Positions 26,277 through 37,656 of a DNA stretch of 64,000 nt are shown here, in pieces. The notes under the pieces were generated by a model. It was not told the DNA's origin and ran no database searches. It saw nothing but the letters and a program-made list of their open reading frames with translations. The DNA is from Antennarius striatus. Taxonomy: Eukaryota > Chordata > Actinopteri > Lophiiformes > Antennariidae. The DNA lies in NCBI RefSeq assembly GCF_040054535.1, contig NC_090779.1, positions 21,875,001-21,939,000 of the forward strand, written 5' to 3'. The position numbers were made by a program, and so were the translations under genes. Position 1 is the first letter of the stretch. Each line of letters begins with the position of its first letter.

Positions 26277-29268
26277 TCAGAGGTGGTTGGGGTCCAGAGT
26301 GTCTCTGTCAGCAAGGTTGGCTCTGCAGATGGGACAGGTGGTGTTGTCCTGTCGGGTGGAGAACAGCGTCACAATCCAGCTGACAATCCATAAAAATGTT
26401 TCTGTTCAAAACTCAGACGTTTAAAATGATTAGAAAAAGACAGGAATAAACAGTGGAGGATTTAAATATTCAAACGAAAATCATGTAATGTTATATTCTA
26501 TATCAATGCCTTTTATTTTGCCCAAAACTTTGTTAGATCAAACGTCCCGCTTATGTTTCAGGCGTTGAACCAGATAAAAACCACCAGTCAGTCCCTGTTT
26601 GCAGATGTGGACCGGAACAAAGTGGCAAGAGTTTTACCTTTAACCATCTGTCAATACACTGGACGTGGTAGTCATGGAAACAGGGTAACATCCTCAGCTT
26701 CTCGCCGTCGGTGTAGTCACAGAAACAGATCTGACACCTGTGGATCAAACAGCATCAGTGTTGTCCTGAAGCAGTCAGCAGCGGTTCTGATCAGGATCAC
26801 ACAGGCTGGAACGCTCACTGAGTATTTCCAGCGCCGGCTGAAGACGTGAAAGTTTTGGTGGGAAACCTCTGGATCTCCCTTCGGCTCAACTTCCTGGAAA
26901 CAACGGCACCTTGACGTTCTTCAAATTCTAGCAAGGCCTGAAAGACAAATCGCAGCCACTGTCAGCAAGTCTGAGTAGGGTTAACTTCAAGTGTTATCTG
27001 AGGTGGTGAAGGAGATGAGATTTTTTTAAAAATAAACTCCTCTTCCTCACCTCGTAGTCGTTTCCTTCTGAAAACTCAGGAGAGGGGTTCCTCCTTCGGC
27101 TCCTCCCATGTCTTCTGCGGTGACCAGTCAAATCTGAGAAAACAGTGACATCATTCAACACGTTCATACAATAAGATTCTCTCTTACATATACACACACA
27201 CACACACACTTTTTGTGTTTAAAACTAGTCTCTCCTTCTTCTGCTGTTTAAAACCGGTCTTGTGTTTAGCAGAATGCTGCACAGCTGTTGAATGTGAAGT
27301 TACAGATATGGGTGGGTGAGGAAACTTCACAGACTTCCATCAGTGGGGTTTTGAGGAGGTCCGGAATTTTTTTTCATCCTGCTGTCAGTAAACCCAGACG
27401 AAGACAACGAAACCCAGTGTTTGTCAGGGTTGGATCTCACCTTCTCCAAAGTCGACCAGAGGAGAGACAGCAGCCAGCACACGGGGCATCCAGCTGGGCT
27501 CCATGTATGAATAATACTGAAACAATAAGACACATTCACATTTAGAGGCTGTTCACATAACAACTGCTTTGGACAAGAATGGAATCATTTTGTCAAATTC
27601 CAGCTTCCAGGTGTTTCAGGAAAAGGCTGAGAATGATACTGACGGTTTGTCCAGTTGTGTTTGTAGCTGCAGACTCTCATGTAAACTGCACTGTCCTCAC
27701 CCTTTGATGGCTCTGCTGATGAAGATGATGGCGGTGATGATAGTGATGGTGTCTGCTGTGCACCTCCTCTTGGTCAAACTGGGCCTGGGTGAGAACAAGA
27801 ACACAGTGAACACCCTCAGGGATGGATCAGTCGTTTGCAGGAGAACGATCCTACCTGAAGACTTCGAGCCAATGCCTCGTCCTCCTCCACCTGCACCATA
27901 CGAATGGCAGCCTCATCATCATCACTGATGACAATCATCTCTGCCGCTGCAGCAGAAAATGAATAATGTTTTGTATGAGTTTTGTATGATTTACTTTTCA
28001 AAGTTAACAACTGCCTCTGATGTCTGTCCTCCAATCAGCAGACACATGAGTACATTTTCATTAGTCAGCTGATCAACAACAACAACCGACTAGTATTGAA
28101 CACATATTGATGGTAATCTGATTTAATCCAGCCTGGAGATGTGATTACTGTACAGCCTTTAGTCTTGTATTTTAGTATAGATTAAGCACCAGCTGTAGAT
28201 GATACATCAAATGTAGTCAAAAAACAGACAGGTTATGTGTTCATCTGAATATACACGGACATTTTCATTAAAAATCCTTATAAATCATAACAATGAGGCA
28301 GCCGTGGATTAGGAGTTAAGAGTGTCTTCCACTCATAAATGTAAATGGTTCAAGCCCCAGTCTACATGCTGATGTATCCTTGAGCCGGTTACTACCCCGG
28401 GCTAAGGTAGTAACTTGCTATCAGGGCTGCCTTCTGCTCCTTAGGCATGGGTCAAACTCAAAGAAAATTTCACATCATTTTACTATTTATAACTATTTGC
28501 AACAGTAAAGCTGCTGCTGCTTCTTCAGTAATTGATAATAGTAATTGATAAAACTCCTAACCTGCTGATGTGTTTTTCTGGTCCTCTTCCATCCACCTCC
28601 TCTCCTCTGATGTCAGGAAGGACAGAGTTTCCGTGGCTACGGCTGAAGGAGAATCCACCTCATCCCCAAGCACTGGTCTGAGGGAGGACGAGGAGGATGA
28701 GGATGAGGATGAGGAGGTCGTGTTGGACAGAGGTGCTTCCAGCCAGCTGCTGAGGGGGAAAGCTCTCAAAGACGACGCTGGAACAAAGGAAACGCTCGGC
28801 TCTCCCATCGACGCAGCCAGACACCGGCGTTTGGATCTCCGTGACAAACCCCTCGCGCTGGCACCTAGTCCTGTCGATACGGCAACGTCCACCTGAGGAC
28901 TGAAGTGTTCCTCTGTCATGCGACTGGTTCTCCGCCGTTTGCCAAGTTGTGGGCTGAAAAACACAAAACCGGAACATCAACCTATTCATCCAGTAAGTTC
29001 TGACTGTCAACACTCGGGTAGAGTTTCGTACTAATGTCCAAATCTGCCAAGACAACAGATTCTGAGCTACTAGAGACACTTTTCTGGGTCTTTTGGGTCA
29101 GCAGTGGCATTTGGAGTTGTACTGCTGACCGTCTTACCTGGGTGTTTCCGGGACGATGACTGACAGATCGTGGTACAGGACATCAGCTGGCTCCAGCAGA
29201 CAACCCCGGTTCAGACCGACCGGACTGTCTGGTGGTTCAGACAGACTGTCAGCGAACGGCTCCTCCAT
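26277..29268 (-). CDS. RING-H2 E3 ubiquitin ligase with SUMO-interacting-like motif
   Basis: Nine exons: 29138-29268, 28562-28953, 27855-27946, 27701-27784, 27441-27516, 27051-27133, 26819-26937, 26638-26737, 26277-26348, in full phase agreement, 382 residues. The C-terminal RING-H2 finger starts CQICFCDYTDGEKLRMLPC (first Cys about residue 327), continues FHDYHVQCIDRWLK and ends CPICRANLAD, so it should act as an E2-binding ubiquitin ligase. Upstream are a basic region (GKRRRTSR), a serine run, MIVISDDDE (about 178-186, resembling a SUMO-interacting motif), an acidic helix DEALARSLQ, and a histidine-rich block filling the 84-nt exon 4. I do not recognise the exact orthologue. The finger recalls RLIM/RNF6-type RINGs. 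Substrates are unknown. Confidence 0.88.
28293..28480 (+). mobile_element. tRNA-derived SINE, diverged
   Basis: Contains a box A-like GTGGATTAGGAGTTAAGAG and box B GGTTCAAGCCC (28347-28357), followed by the fish SINE body (TGTATCCTTGAGC, CTGCTCCTTAGG). It lies in intron 2 of the RING gene. Confidence 0.65.
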
Positions 29269-30095
29269 GTCTGCCTTCACTCACACCAAATTGTTCAGCT
29301 CCAATCAGGCACTGAAAACACACCTGAGACAGGGTGGGGAAAAGGCTACGATTAATTAGCATGAATTAACATCGTCACGAATCTGTAATGCAATACGAAG
29401 CTGTGATTAGTCAACACACAGATGAACTAGCGAGAAAACGAAAGAGTAAAACCAACAAAATAAACGGGAATAATGAATCTGCTTCAGTCATAACAAACAT
29501 AGTTAGCTCAGGCAGCTAGCTAAAGTAGCTGAACGAAAAGATACATCGGTGTGCAACCAACACTTGCATTCAGTATTTATAGATTTATTAGAAACATTTT
29601 AAAATCACACACTACTGCTAAGTCCTTGTTTAGTTAATGGTTTAGATAGATGTGTACAAACCTCCAGATACAAGAAGTGTTTCTTCTTCTCTGCTATTCT
29701 TTAGTGTTGGCTGCGAACAGCTCCCGCTGTTGTGATCGCCCCCTACCGGCCAGGACGAATAACTCAACCGCTTCGCACACTTACACCGCAGGGACTTCAA
29801 CTACTGTATTTGAAGGCGAAATTATCTTCCAAACACATTCATTAAAAGTACTGTAGTTTAAAACGTACAAATAGTTCTTTTAAAAAATCAATAGGTTTTA
29901 AAGACAGCGAGATTAACAGTTTAGAAGCGTGAGAACAGATGATACATAAATACAGTACTTGATTGAGTCTGGAAAGATGTTGCTGGAAATAAAATATTTA
30001 TATTTATATATATTTGAATACTCCCCCAAATCAAACTAATTTATGTAGCAGCAAACTGGTTATTTTCCTGGTGATATATGAATTACATTATACTT
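29269..30095. other. RING gene upstream region, no gene seen
   Basis: Contains the 5' UTR and probably the promoter of the RING ligase gene. A pyrimidine-rich segment at about 29650-29760 may be the start region. The rest is AT-rich. Confidence 0.4.
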
Positions 30096-30520
30096 GGAGA
30101 TAAAGTCAGAGAGGCCAGACTGAGATGGTTTGGACATGTCCAGAGGAGAGATAGTGAATATATTGGTAGAAGGATGCTGAGTTTTGAACTGCCAGGCAGG
30201 AGGCCTGGAGGAAGACCAAAGAGGTTTATGGATGTAGTGAAAGAGGACATGGAGAGGACATGCTCTCACCGTAATGTGAATTGTAAATAGTTTTTCTATT
30301 CCTATTCCTCATCCACTATTATTCTCTTCCACCTTTCAATGCACCGACACCGCGTCAAGTTCTTCGATAGTAATTTTTACTGTACTTGGCAATAAAACCT
30401 TTTCTGATTCTGAAAATGAAGGTATTTGGTGTGAGAGAAGACAAGGCAGAAGACAGGGTTAGAATGAGACAATTGATTCGCTGTGGCGAGCCCTGAAGGG
30501 AAAAGCCGAAAGGAGAAGAT
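30096..30520 (+). mobile_element. RTE-clade LINE, 3' fragment (copy 3), split by an insertion
   Basis: GDKVREARLRWFGHVQRRD through RFMDVVKEDM matches the end of copies 1 and 2. The match is interrupted at about 30252 and resumes at about 30411 (ATGAAGGTATTTGG) to the 3' tail near 30520. 5'-truncated and inactive. Confidence 0.85.
30252..30410 (+). mobile_element. L2-type LINE 3' end nested in the RTE copy
   Basis: About 160 bp without match in the other RTE copies. It ends TACTTGGCAATAAAACC then TTCTGATTCTGA, the typical fish L2-like 3' terminus. The host RTE sequence continues directly after it, sharing only ATG at the junction. Confidence 0.65.
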
Positions 30521-30572
30521 ATGAATTACAGTATGCATTATAATGTAGCTATTACCACCCTCAAAAATGCAC

Positions 30573-30644
30573 CTCCCCGTCGGGCAATCGAACCCCGGTC
30601 TCCCGCGTGACAGGCGGGGATACTTACCACTATACTAACGAGGA
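30573..30644 (-). tRNA. tRNA-Asp (GTC), variant or pseudogene
   Basis: The minus strand reads TCCTCGTTAGTATAGTGGTA, then anticodon loop CTGTCAC, then GGGGTTCGATTGCCCGAC and the acceptor strand. It is near-identical to vertebrate tRNA-Asp(GTC), with a 7-bp acceptor stem that allows one T-G pair. Base 61 (plus position 30585) is G instead of the near-invariant C, which breaks the closing pair of the T stem and alters box B. A T5 terminator follows at 30563-30567. Confidence 0.85.
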
Positions 30645-30714
30645 CTTGCATGTTTTGTAGATCAACAAGATTGAAATTTACAAGAATCAATTTAGAACAA
30701 TTTTATTTTATATA

Positions 30715-30830
30715 CAGATTATAATCCCTGAAGGGGACTTTTAGCACACGCTAGTGATGCATATATAAATATGCATGAATATACTGTATATATATTAAGG
30801 ATTGAACCCACCAACCTCCACTCTTCATCA
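30715..30830 (-). mobile_element. possible SINE remnant
   Basis: The reverse complement contains GGTGGGTTCAATCC (box B-like) and AAAGTCCCCTTCAGGGATTA (SINE tail-like). Weak. Confidence 0.3.
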
Positions 30831-31289
30831 GAGTTCACATTTCATCATTCAACATCATTGTCATAGATGGTAAAATTTCATTTTTAGTATTTATTTATTT
30901 AATTATTTAGTTTGCTCTAATCTCCTTATAATGATGTAAACCTGCACTGATTGACCCAAAAATCGGTTCAAGAATCAGATCAGTATCACATACTCAAAAG
31001 GACACATTAGATGCACCTACACAGACAGCTTCACAATGCAGTACTCTGATGATAAATCAATATTTATTTTGAACACTGACACTGGAGAAATGCAGCAAAC
31101 TGTGCGTACAGAAATGATCCCTGATGTACTTTAAACTTCAGGTTTTGTACTGTGATCAACAATCAACAAGTACAACAGGAAGAACAAACATTTGGCAGAT
31201 GAACAGAGCATTCTTTCATATTGAATACAATAAAAGCATGAATGTGCCCCTGAAATAGAGAACAGCTCCATCTCCGTGGTAACAGCAGA

Positions 31290-34200
31290 CTAGAATAACA
31301 TGGACTGCAGTGATTTACGGACAGTGGCCATCTCCTGCTGTTGCTGTAAAAACATATGGACAAGAGAGGACATGCATGAAAAATATGTGACACTTTGTTC
31401 TGTTCTACATGATTCAAAAACACAACTTCTTGTTTTTTATTCTGTCATTCACTTACACTACTTCTCATATGTAAATACTCTTTTAATTCCCATTTTATAA
31501 TCTACCTGTGATTTACAAGCAGCTGTATTAGCTTAATTATGAGAAACTTAAAAGGTCTACTTTATAGAAACTTAATTTGACAAAGTATAGCGGGGTCATT
31601 TATTTTTATTTACACCACTGCTAGTCGTATATCCAATAGTGTATTGATTCTGTAGCTACCACTGAACTATGACTTATTGAGATGGTTCAGGTCGGTGTTC
31701 ACTGAGCTCAACTGAAATGGCAATCTTCAAGTTTTCACTCACGGTGTCCATGAGGATCTTCTTCTGAAGAGTGGCCATCTCCTTCTTCAGCTCCTGTTGT
31801 GTCCCTTGCATGAAGCCATTATAGGTCTTGTCCATCTCCTCCATGTTCTGGAGGAAAAAAAAAAAATCTTCGATTAAAGTTTTCACGGAATGATTCCAGG
31901 AAGAAAAATGTCACTTCCTCCCTGAAGGGTCTCAACACATTCTGGACCAAAGAACGAAACGCCACCGGTTTTTACTTTAAAGTTATAGTTCAAATCTCTA
32001 AATCAAAGCATTCAAACATGGATCCAAAACAAACTGGAGCCAGGACTTCTACTGTGTGACTTTAATTTGATTAAAGTCTCTTTCTGCAGAATGTGATGTA
32101 GGAAATCACCTTGACAAGCTGCTCATACAGCTCTCTGACTGCCTTCAGCTTCTGGTTCTGAGACACTCGGGCCTGCTGCAGGATTTTCAGCTGCTGTCTG
32201 AACAGATTCTAGAGAGAACAGCTGTCATCATCGTATCTGTGTCAATGAATATTCCACCAGTCAGATTCAGGGTTTCTTCAGGTAAAAAGTTGAAAAGCAC
32301 TGATTTACACATTGTAATTAAAGACTTGTTGCCAGAAGATGTCAGATTCACCAACTTTAACTCAGACTAAAGTAATGATCCTTTCACCCTTCAACTTGCA
32401 TGTTTCTTGATTATTTTTCCTGAATGGAAGATCCACAACTCAACACCAGCAGTGTCCTGGAAGAACTGTAATTTAACAAGATGTCATTTCTTTTTCTCTC
32501 AATGTTGACTGATACGGAACCAGTTTGATTCCTTTCTTTCTCCAAATAAAAAAAATTGTTGTAATTTCAATGAATTCTAGAATATTAGTCCACAACCGTT
32601 TAATGGTCACTGAGTAGATTCTAATTTACTCAGAGAATTTTCTCATCAGAACAGAGTTTAACTGATTGTAAAAATGTTATATGTGAAATAATCATCATAA
32701 TTAATCCCTCAATGCTCAGGAATGAGGCACAAACATAACACAATAACATATCATGGGCAGAGGGCATCAAACCTGTGACTCTAAATCAAACAACAGAGTA
32801 AACCAACGTTGAATTTCTCTTCCTGCTCCTCAGTTCGCTGAGCTTCAGTCTCCCATTGCTGCAAGACAGAAGTCACCTGCTGGGAGTACTGGTCTGTGAT
32901 CTTTTTCCTGCCAATAACAATGTACTTTCTTTAACAGATATAAAAAAGACCCAAGACATTACATGAAACACACACAAAAATTATTATTCATTAATTGAGT
33001 AATATGTGAGACATATGAAAAAAGACTAAGACAAGGATAAGATAATCAGTTTTCAGATCTCACTTATGGTCTAATGGTTGGGATTCCTGGTTTTCACACA
33101 GGCAACTACTGCCACCCCAGCTACTGAGGTGGCAGTGGCTCAGTCTACAGGGACTCGGCTTGGGAACAGGAGGGTTGCCGCTTCAAGACAAGCAATATGG
33201 AGTATGAACTGGAAGTTGAAGGTGTCATTTCAGCACCACTGCACCAAACCCCAAACTGCACCCAGGGCACTGTCATGCCTCTGCCCATCACTCTAACATG
33301 TCTCCATTGTTGCCTGTTTATATGCCCTTTGTATGATTGTTAACTCTATATATTTTACAGTAATCCCTCGCTTATTCGCACTTCAAGACGTGCGGCTTCA
33401 CTACAACACGGATTTTTAGAAGGTAGTTGCATGATACCGTACACGCATGCTATTGGCTGACAGGATCCGTGCGTGTGCTGCGTTCCAAGACCCATGGTTC
33501 CTTCTGCAACTTTTCTTGAATACAAAAGTGTTTTAAAGTCTGTAATAACCTGTATTGTTCTGTTGTGTGTGTACTGCCCTGAGTTGGCCTACGTGTGTGT
33601 TCTGCATGTGTTTGCGAAACTGAGGGCGTGAGAGCGAGAATGAGAGTCTGAGTGGAAGATCGTTGTCAGTTCTTGTTAAGGCTGGACGCCAAATAAAGAC
33701 GTTCAACGAATAACGTGTGCGTCATCCTTGCCCACCATAAGGAACACAGGGGGTGTTAGAAGTCTATGAGAATGTGGGAAAAGGTAATACAGATATAAGG
33801 TGTTTTTATATCAATATAGGGAGGGTTCATAAACATTTAACTTGCCCTAAATAATAAAATAAATACTTGGTCGCTATATCGCGGAATTTTGTTTGTCGCG
33901 GGTGGTCCTGCAACACATTAACCGCAAGTAAGGAGGGATTATTGTATTAATAATATATGTTATGTAAGTTCAATCTTTTTGCCCAGTTTGATGCCATTTT
34001 ATCTTCTAAAAAACGATTGAGACCTAAAACCGACAAAGGAAAAAGGTCAAACCTCTCGTTGTAATATTTGTTCCACAGCTGATCCACCTTTTGTTGGGTT
34101 CCCTTCATGTAGTTTTTTGTCAGACATTCCAGACGTTTCTTCTTAGCCAGCATCACCTTGTTGATATCAGCTAAAGCAAATACAGTATGTCCGTGTATAT

Positions 34201-34973
34201 ACAAATGCAATTAAAAAAAAGAACAGGTTATAGTTGCAGCTTTTAAACACTGCATTACTTCTTGTGTAAAAACACATGTTTATACAGCGTTGTTATTTAA
34301 TTGCACGTAGATGCCAGGCCTTCCACCTGTATTAGTACTACTATGGAGATGATTTAAAAATAAGATCACACAAACCATTACACAAACTGATAAAAAATAA
34401 ACAAGGCTAAAAATATGACATTCAGCATTGAAACTTTCTGGATTTTTTTCCCCCTAAGTGACATTATCACCACCTCAGATGTTAAATAAAACACAACTAA
34501 ATAGAACATAAGTGGGAGAGAAATCCAGTTTCACAGCTACACAAAACTGCTTACCTCCAAATCTCTCCAACATGGTCTGCACCTCATTTCTAAAGGGAAC
34601 ATGAAACACCGCTTCACATAAATGAGTCCATTTTGCGTATTAATGGTTGATCAGCACCAACACATCAGAACACATGTCACTACCCCACAGCACAGGCTGC
34701 TCCCTCCTCAAACTCCGGCCTCTTCTTAGCGGACTTGTCTATTGTCGGTGTTCCCTCTGAGGAAACAGATTAACATTCACAAGCTAATCAGCCTCCTGGG
34801 GTGTCTGAAGCTAACAGCAGCTAAAGCTAACTGCACTTACTTCCTATGGCCTCGTCCTCTGAGCCGCTGAGCGCCTTCTTCTCATCCTCTTGAGTGAAAT
34901 TCAACACGTTGACGTTTGATTTTTCAGCTGAATGTTTTCTCTTAGTTTGTTTTCTTGTGCTTGCCATTCTCAT
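31290..34973 (-). CDS. sycp3: Synaptonemal complex protein 3
   Basis: Axial/lateral element protein of meiotic chromosomes that forms coiled-coil tetramers and fibres. Eight coding exons: 34841-34973, 34684-34756, 34555-34589, 34053-34170, 32808-32907, 32110-32208, 31743-31847, 31290-31343, giving 238 residues (human 236) with consistent phases. Visible parts are [55 protein letters not shown], and the C-terminal assembly motif [17 protein letters not shown]. Two in-frame ATGs (34971-34973 and 34965-34967) are possible starts; the outer one is given. Intron 4 carries a SINE and a DNA transposon copy. Confidence 0.95.
33127..33320 (+). mobile_element. tRNA-derived SINE
   Basis: GGTGGCAGTGGCTCAGTCTAC (box A region) and CGCTTCAAGAC (degenerate box B), followed by a SINE body with CTGCACCCAGGGCACTGTCA. 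It is antisense to sycp3, within an intron. Confidence 0.6.
33358..33944. mobile_element. nonautonomous Tigger/pogo-like DNA transposon (MITE)
   Basis: The left end starts CAGTAATCCCTCGCTTATTC and the right end, reverse-complemented, starts CAATAATCCCTCCTTACTTG. Both are flanked by TA (33356-33357 and 33945-33946), the target duplication of Tc1/mariner-pogo elements. It is 587 bp with no transposase frame. It lies in sycp3 intron 4. Confidence 0.85.
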
Positions 34974-36336
34974 TCTATCAACACAGAGTTACATTTAACT
35001 CCACACTCCAGACAAACACCAGAAGAGTCAAACTTGACCGCTAATGGAGGCAAATGAGGACACTGCGATGTTAGCTGCTATCTTCAAGATATTGCCGATA
35101 ATAAAACTAGCAGTTTTACAAATTTAACGACTAAATTTTAACCACATTATAACAGCAAACGGATTTCTATAACGGCGTCTTACTTTATTTCTACTCACCA
35201 GGTTAGACTCCGTTTAATTAGCTGCAAATTAATTTCATACCAATCTGCTAATTTAGCTCTGGGCTAGTGATTCGTATTTATTCCCGCCACAAAGTTTGGA
35301 CAGTACCATCTCCCAAAAAGGTTTCAGACTCTAAAGTACTATTACTGCCTTATAAATAATTTTTACTGCGTGTAATTTGTTACTTAAGCAAAAACATGTA
35401 GTTTCATTGGGGAAAATGTAATTAACGTATTAGAAGTACTTAATCCGGTAAAAATGTCCAGTGTAAGCATAAAACTATTAATGGTTTATTCCGACCCATC
35501 TATTTGTGTGAAAGCAGTCAAATTTTGAACTACCTAAATGGATGGATGGGTGGAGCACCTTTTTTTTAAATATAGCACTTAATCTGGATGGAGGGAAGGA
35601 GGATTGAGAGTAGTTATTGTCTGTTATGAAAATTATTGTTAAAAGACAGGTCAAAATGACCCAAAGCAGGAGCTTAAAAAAAAGGCAATCTTAATTTCAA
35701 ATTCATTCAAATCACTGTTGAATTTTTCCTCATCTGATTGATTGATCAGCTGATTGATCTGGTTAAATGGATCACACTAGGACAGAATAACAGAAAGATA
35801 ATGTTACACCTCCATTTGATAAGATACCATGTTTGTCACTGATCCCATGTTAATAAGCACCGTATTATTGCATTAAAAGGGCAGAATGTAAGACTGTCAT
35901 GGTTCAGTCTCTCCTTCCTGGATTTATAATCAATGTACAACATATGAGGACACAATAACAAAGAGATTTTGGAATCATTATGTCACACATGATAATCTTT
36001 TTTTATTTTTTCAATTTATATAAGAAAATAAAATTGCAACAACAAATAATAACTAAAAAACAATATTCATACGTCAGGCTTAGTGGGTTCTTTTAAGTTG
36101 AACTAAAGTGAATTCAAATAGAAAGTCCTAATCCACACTGTGCAGTCACCAGTGGTGACATAAACATATAACACAGTCATGACACATAAAAGTTGTAGAA
36201 AAAAAATGTTCTACTTCCTGTTTGACCTGTAAGAAAACAGAGTCAAGTCATTTCCTTGAATCCCGCCTTCAGATGCTGATCTTTTTTTTTCTCCATATTC
36301 ATGATAAAGTATCTGCAGTTAAAAGCTCCAGTTTAC
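34974..36336. other. sycp3 promoter side and actr6 3' region
   Basis: No gene seen. AT-rich sequence with possible actr6 3' UTR on the minus strand nearest 36336. Confidence 0.4.
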
Positions 36337-37609
36337 TCAAATATCAAACTTTTCTTCACAAATACAATGTCCATTCTCTTCATACTCCTCCCGTGTCACG
36401 ATGATCTCGTCATAGTCCGGACTGTGTGCTAGTAGTTTCCCCCCCTCCCATGAGTAACAGATGGGGCTGCAGAACAACACAGTAAACAACATCAATGCTC
36501 AATCATACAATGTGAAGTGAAGAACAGGTGGTGTTGCATAGGCTGAACTCACTTTGGGGGGAGCAGCACCGACACAGGGAGGTGGGCAGGGGCGAGTGAT
36601 CGCAGATCAGCTTCTAGCCGCTCCTTGAAGCCTGGAAACAAAGTGTTTCCTCCCGTCAACACGATGTTCTGGTAGAAGTGTGGCTGCATGTCTGGAGACA
36701 CAGACAGATGAGTGATATTTACTGTAAAGTTAACAGAGGACATTTGTGAACAAGCATTAAATTAATTAGTCGCATTTGTTGTTTTATGAATAACAAAAGG
36801 AAAAGACCAACTGGCTTTGAGGCTGTCTGACTCTTTTCCATTCTGACCACATGATCACCACTGATGGTGTCTGACCTTCTGGCAGCGATTGGATGGAGTC
36901 TACAATGGCCTCCGGGATACCCATCTCCTGAATGCCGATGTCTGCCGGGTGGAAGAGCATCTCAGGAACGGCAAAGCGTTCATTGGCCAACCTCAAGATC
37001 TGCTCTCCTGTCTTGTACTTCCCACTGAAGACCATCTCCTCTCTGGGCTGGTGGACACAGAAGAGACATCATGGGCTCTAACATTTAATGCCGGAAGTTG
37101 CTTTTTAATCATGACTCACAATGTCAATGTGGGAAAAATGGTTTCTCACCTTGCAGAAGCCTTTTTTAATGGAGCTAAAATCTGGAAGAACATAATCCCT
37201 CATTACGGTGTTCTCTTCCCCCTTCATCCTGAGACGGACCACAACTTTCAGTTTATCAGCAGAGTCGAACTTATTGTAATTTTTTTTACCAAAAATTTTA
37301 TGCAAACAATTTTGCATGAAAACAACATAAAAAATGCCACTGTATAATCAAACTACCACTTACAAGGTTTTCAAGCTTAAGATCAAATTAAATTTGAGTT
37401 GTTTTTTTTTAAACATGTGCATAGTGAAAGTGGAGCACAATCTTAAAGTACATTATTTCTATGGGATTTGAAGAAGTTGACATGTTTATCTGAAAATCAG
37501 ATAAACTGTTCCTTTAATTTACCACAAGACAAAACAGGTGTTGATCAATCATGATTAATAATGATTAGTATAATCTAAGGTGATATTGTTGTCAAGTGTG
37601 TTAGAATAA

Positions 37610-37656
<47 letters not shown>

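Noticed and set aside
33553-33760. Possible LTR-like piece inside the MITE (AATAAA and TG/CA-like ends)
   Set aside because: No matching ends, target duplication or coding part. The window supports no retrovirus, LTR element or Polinton.
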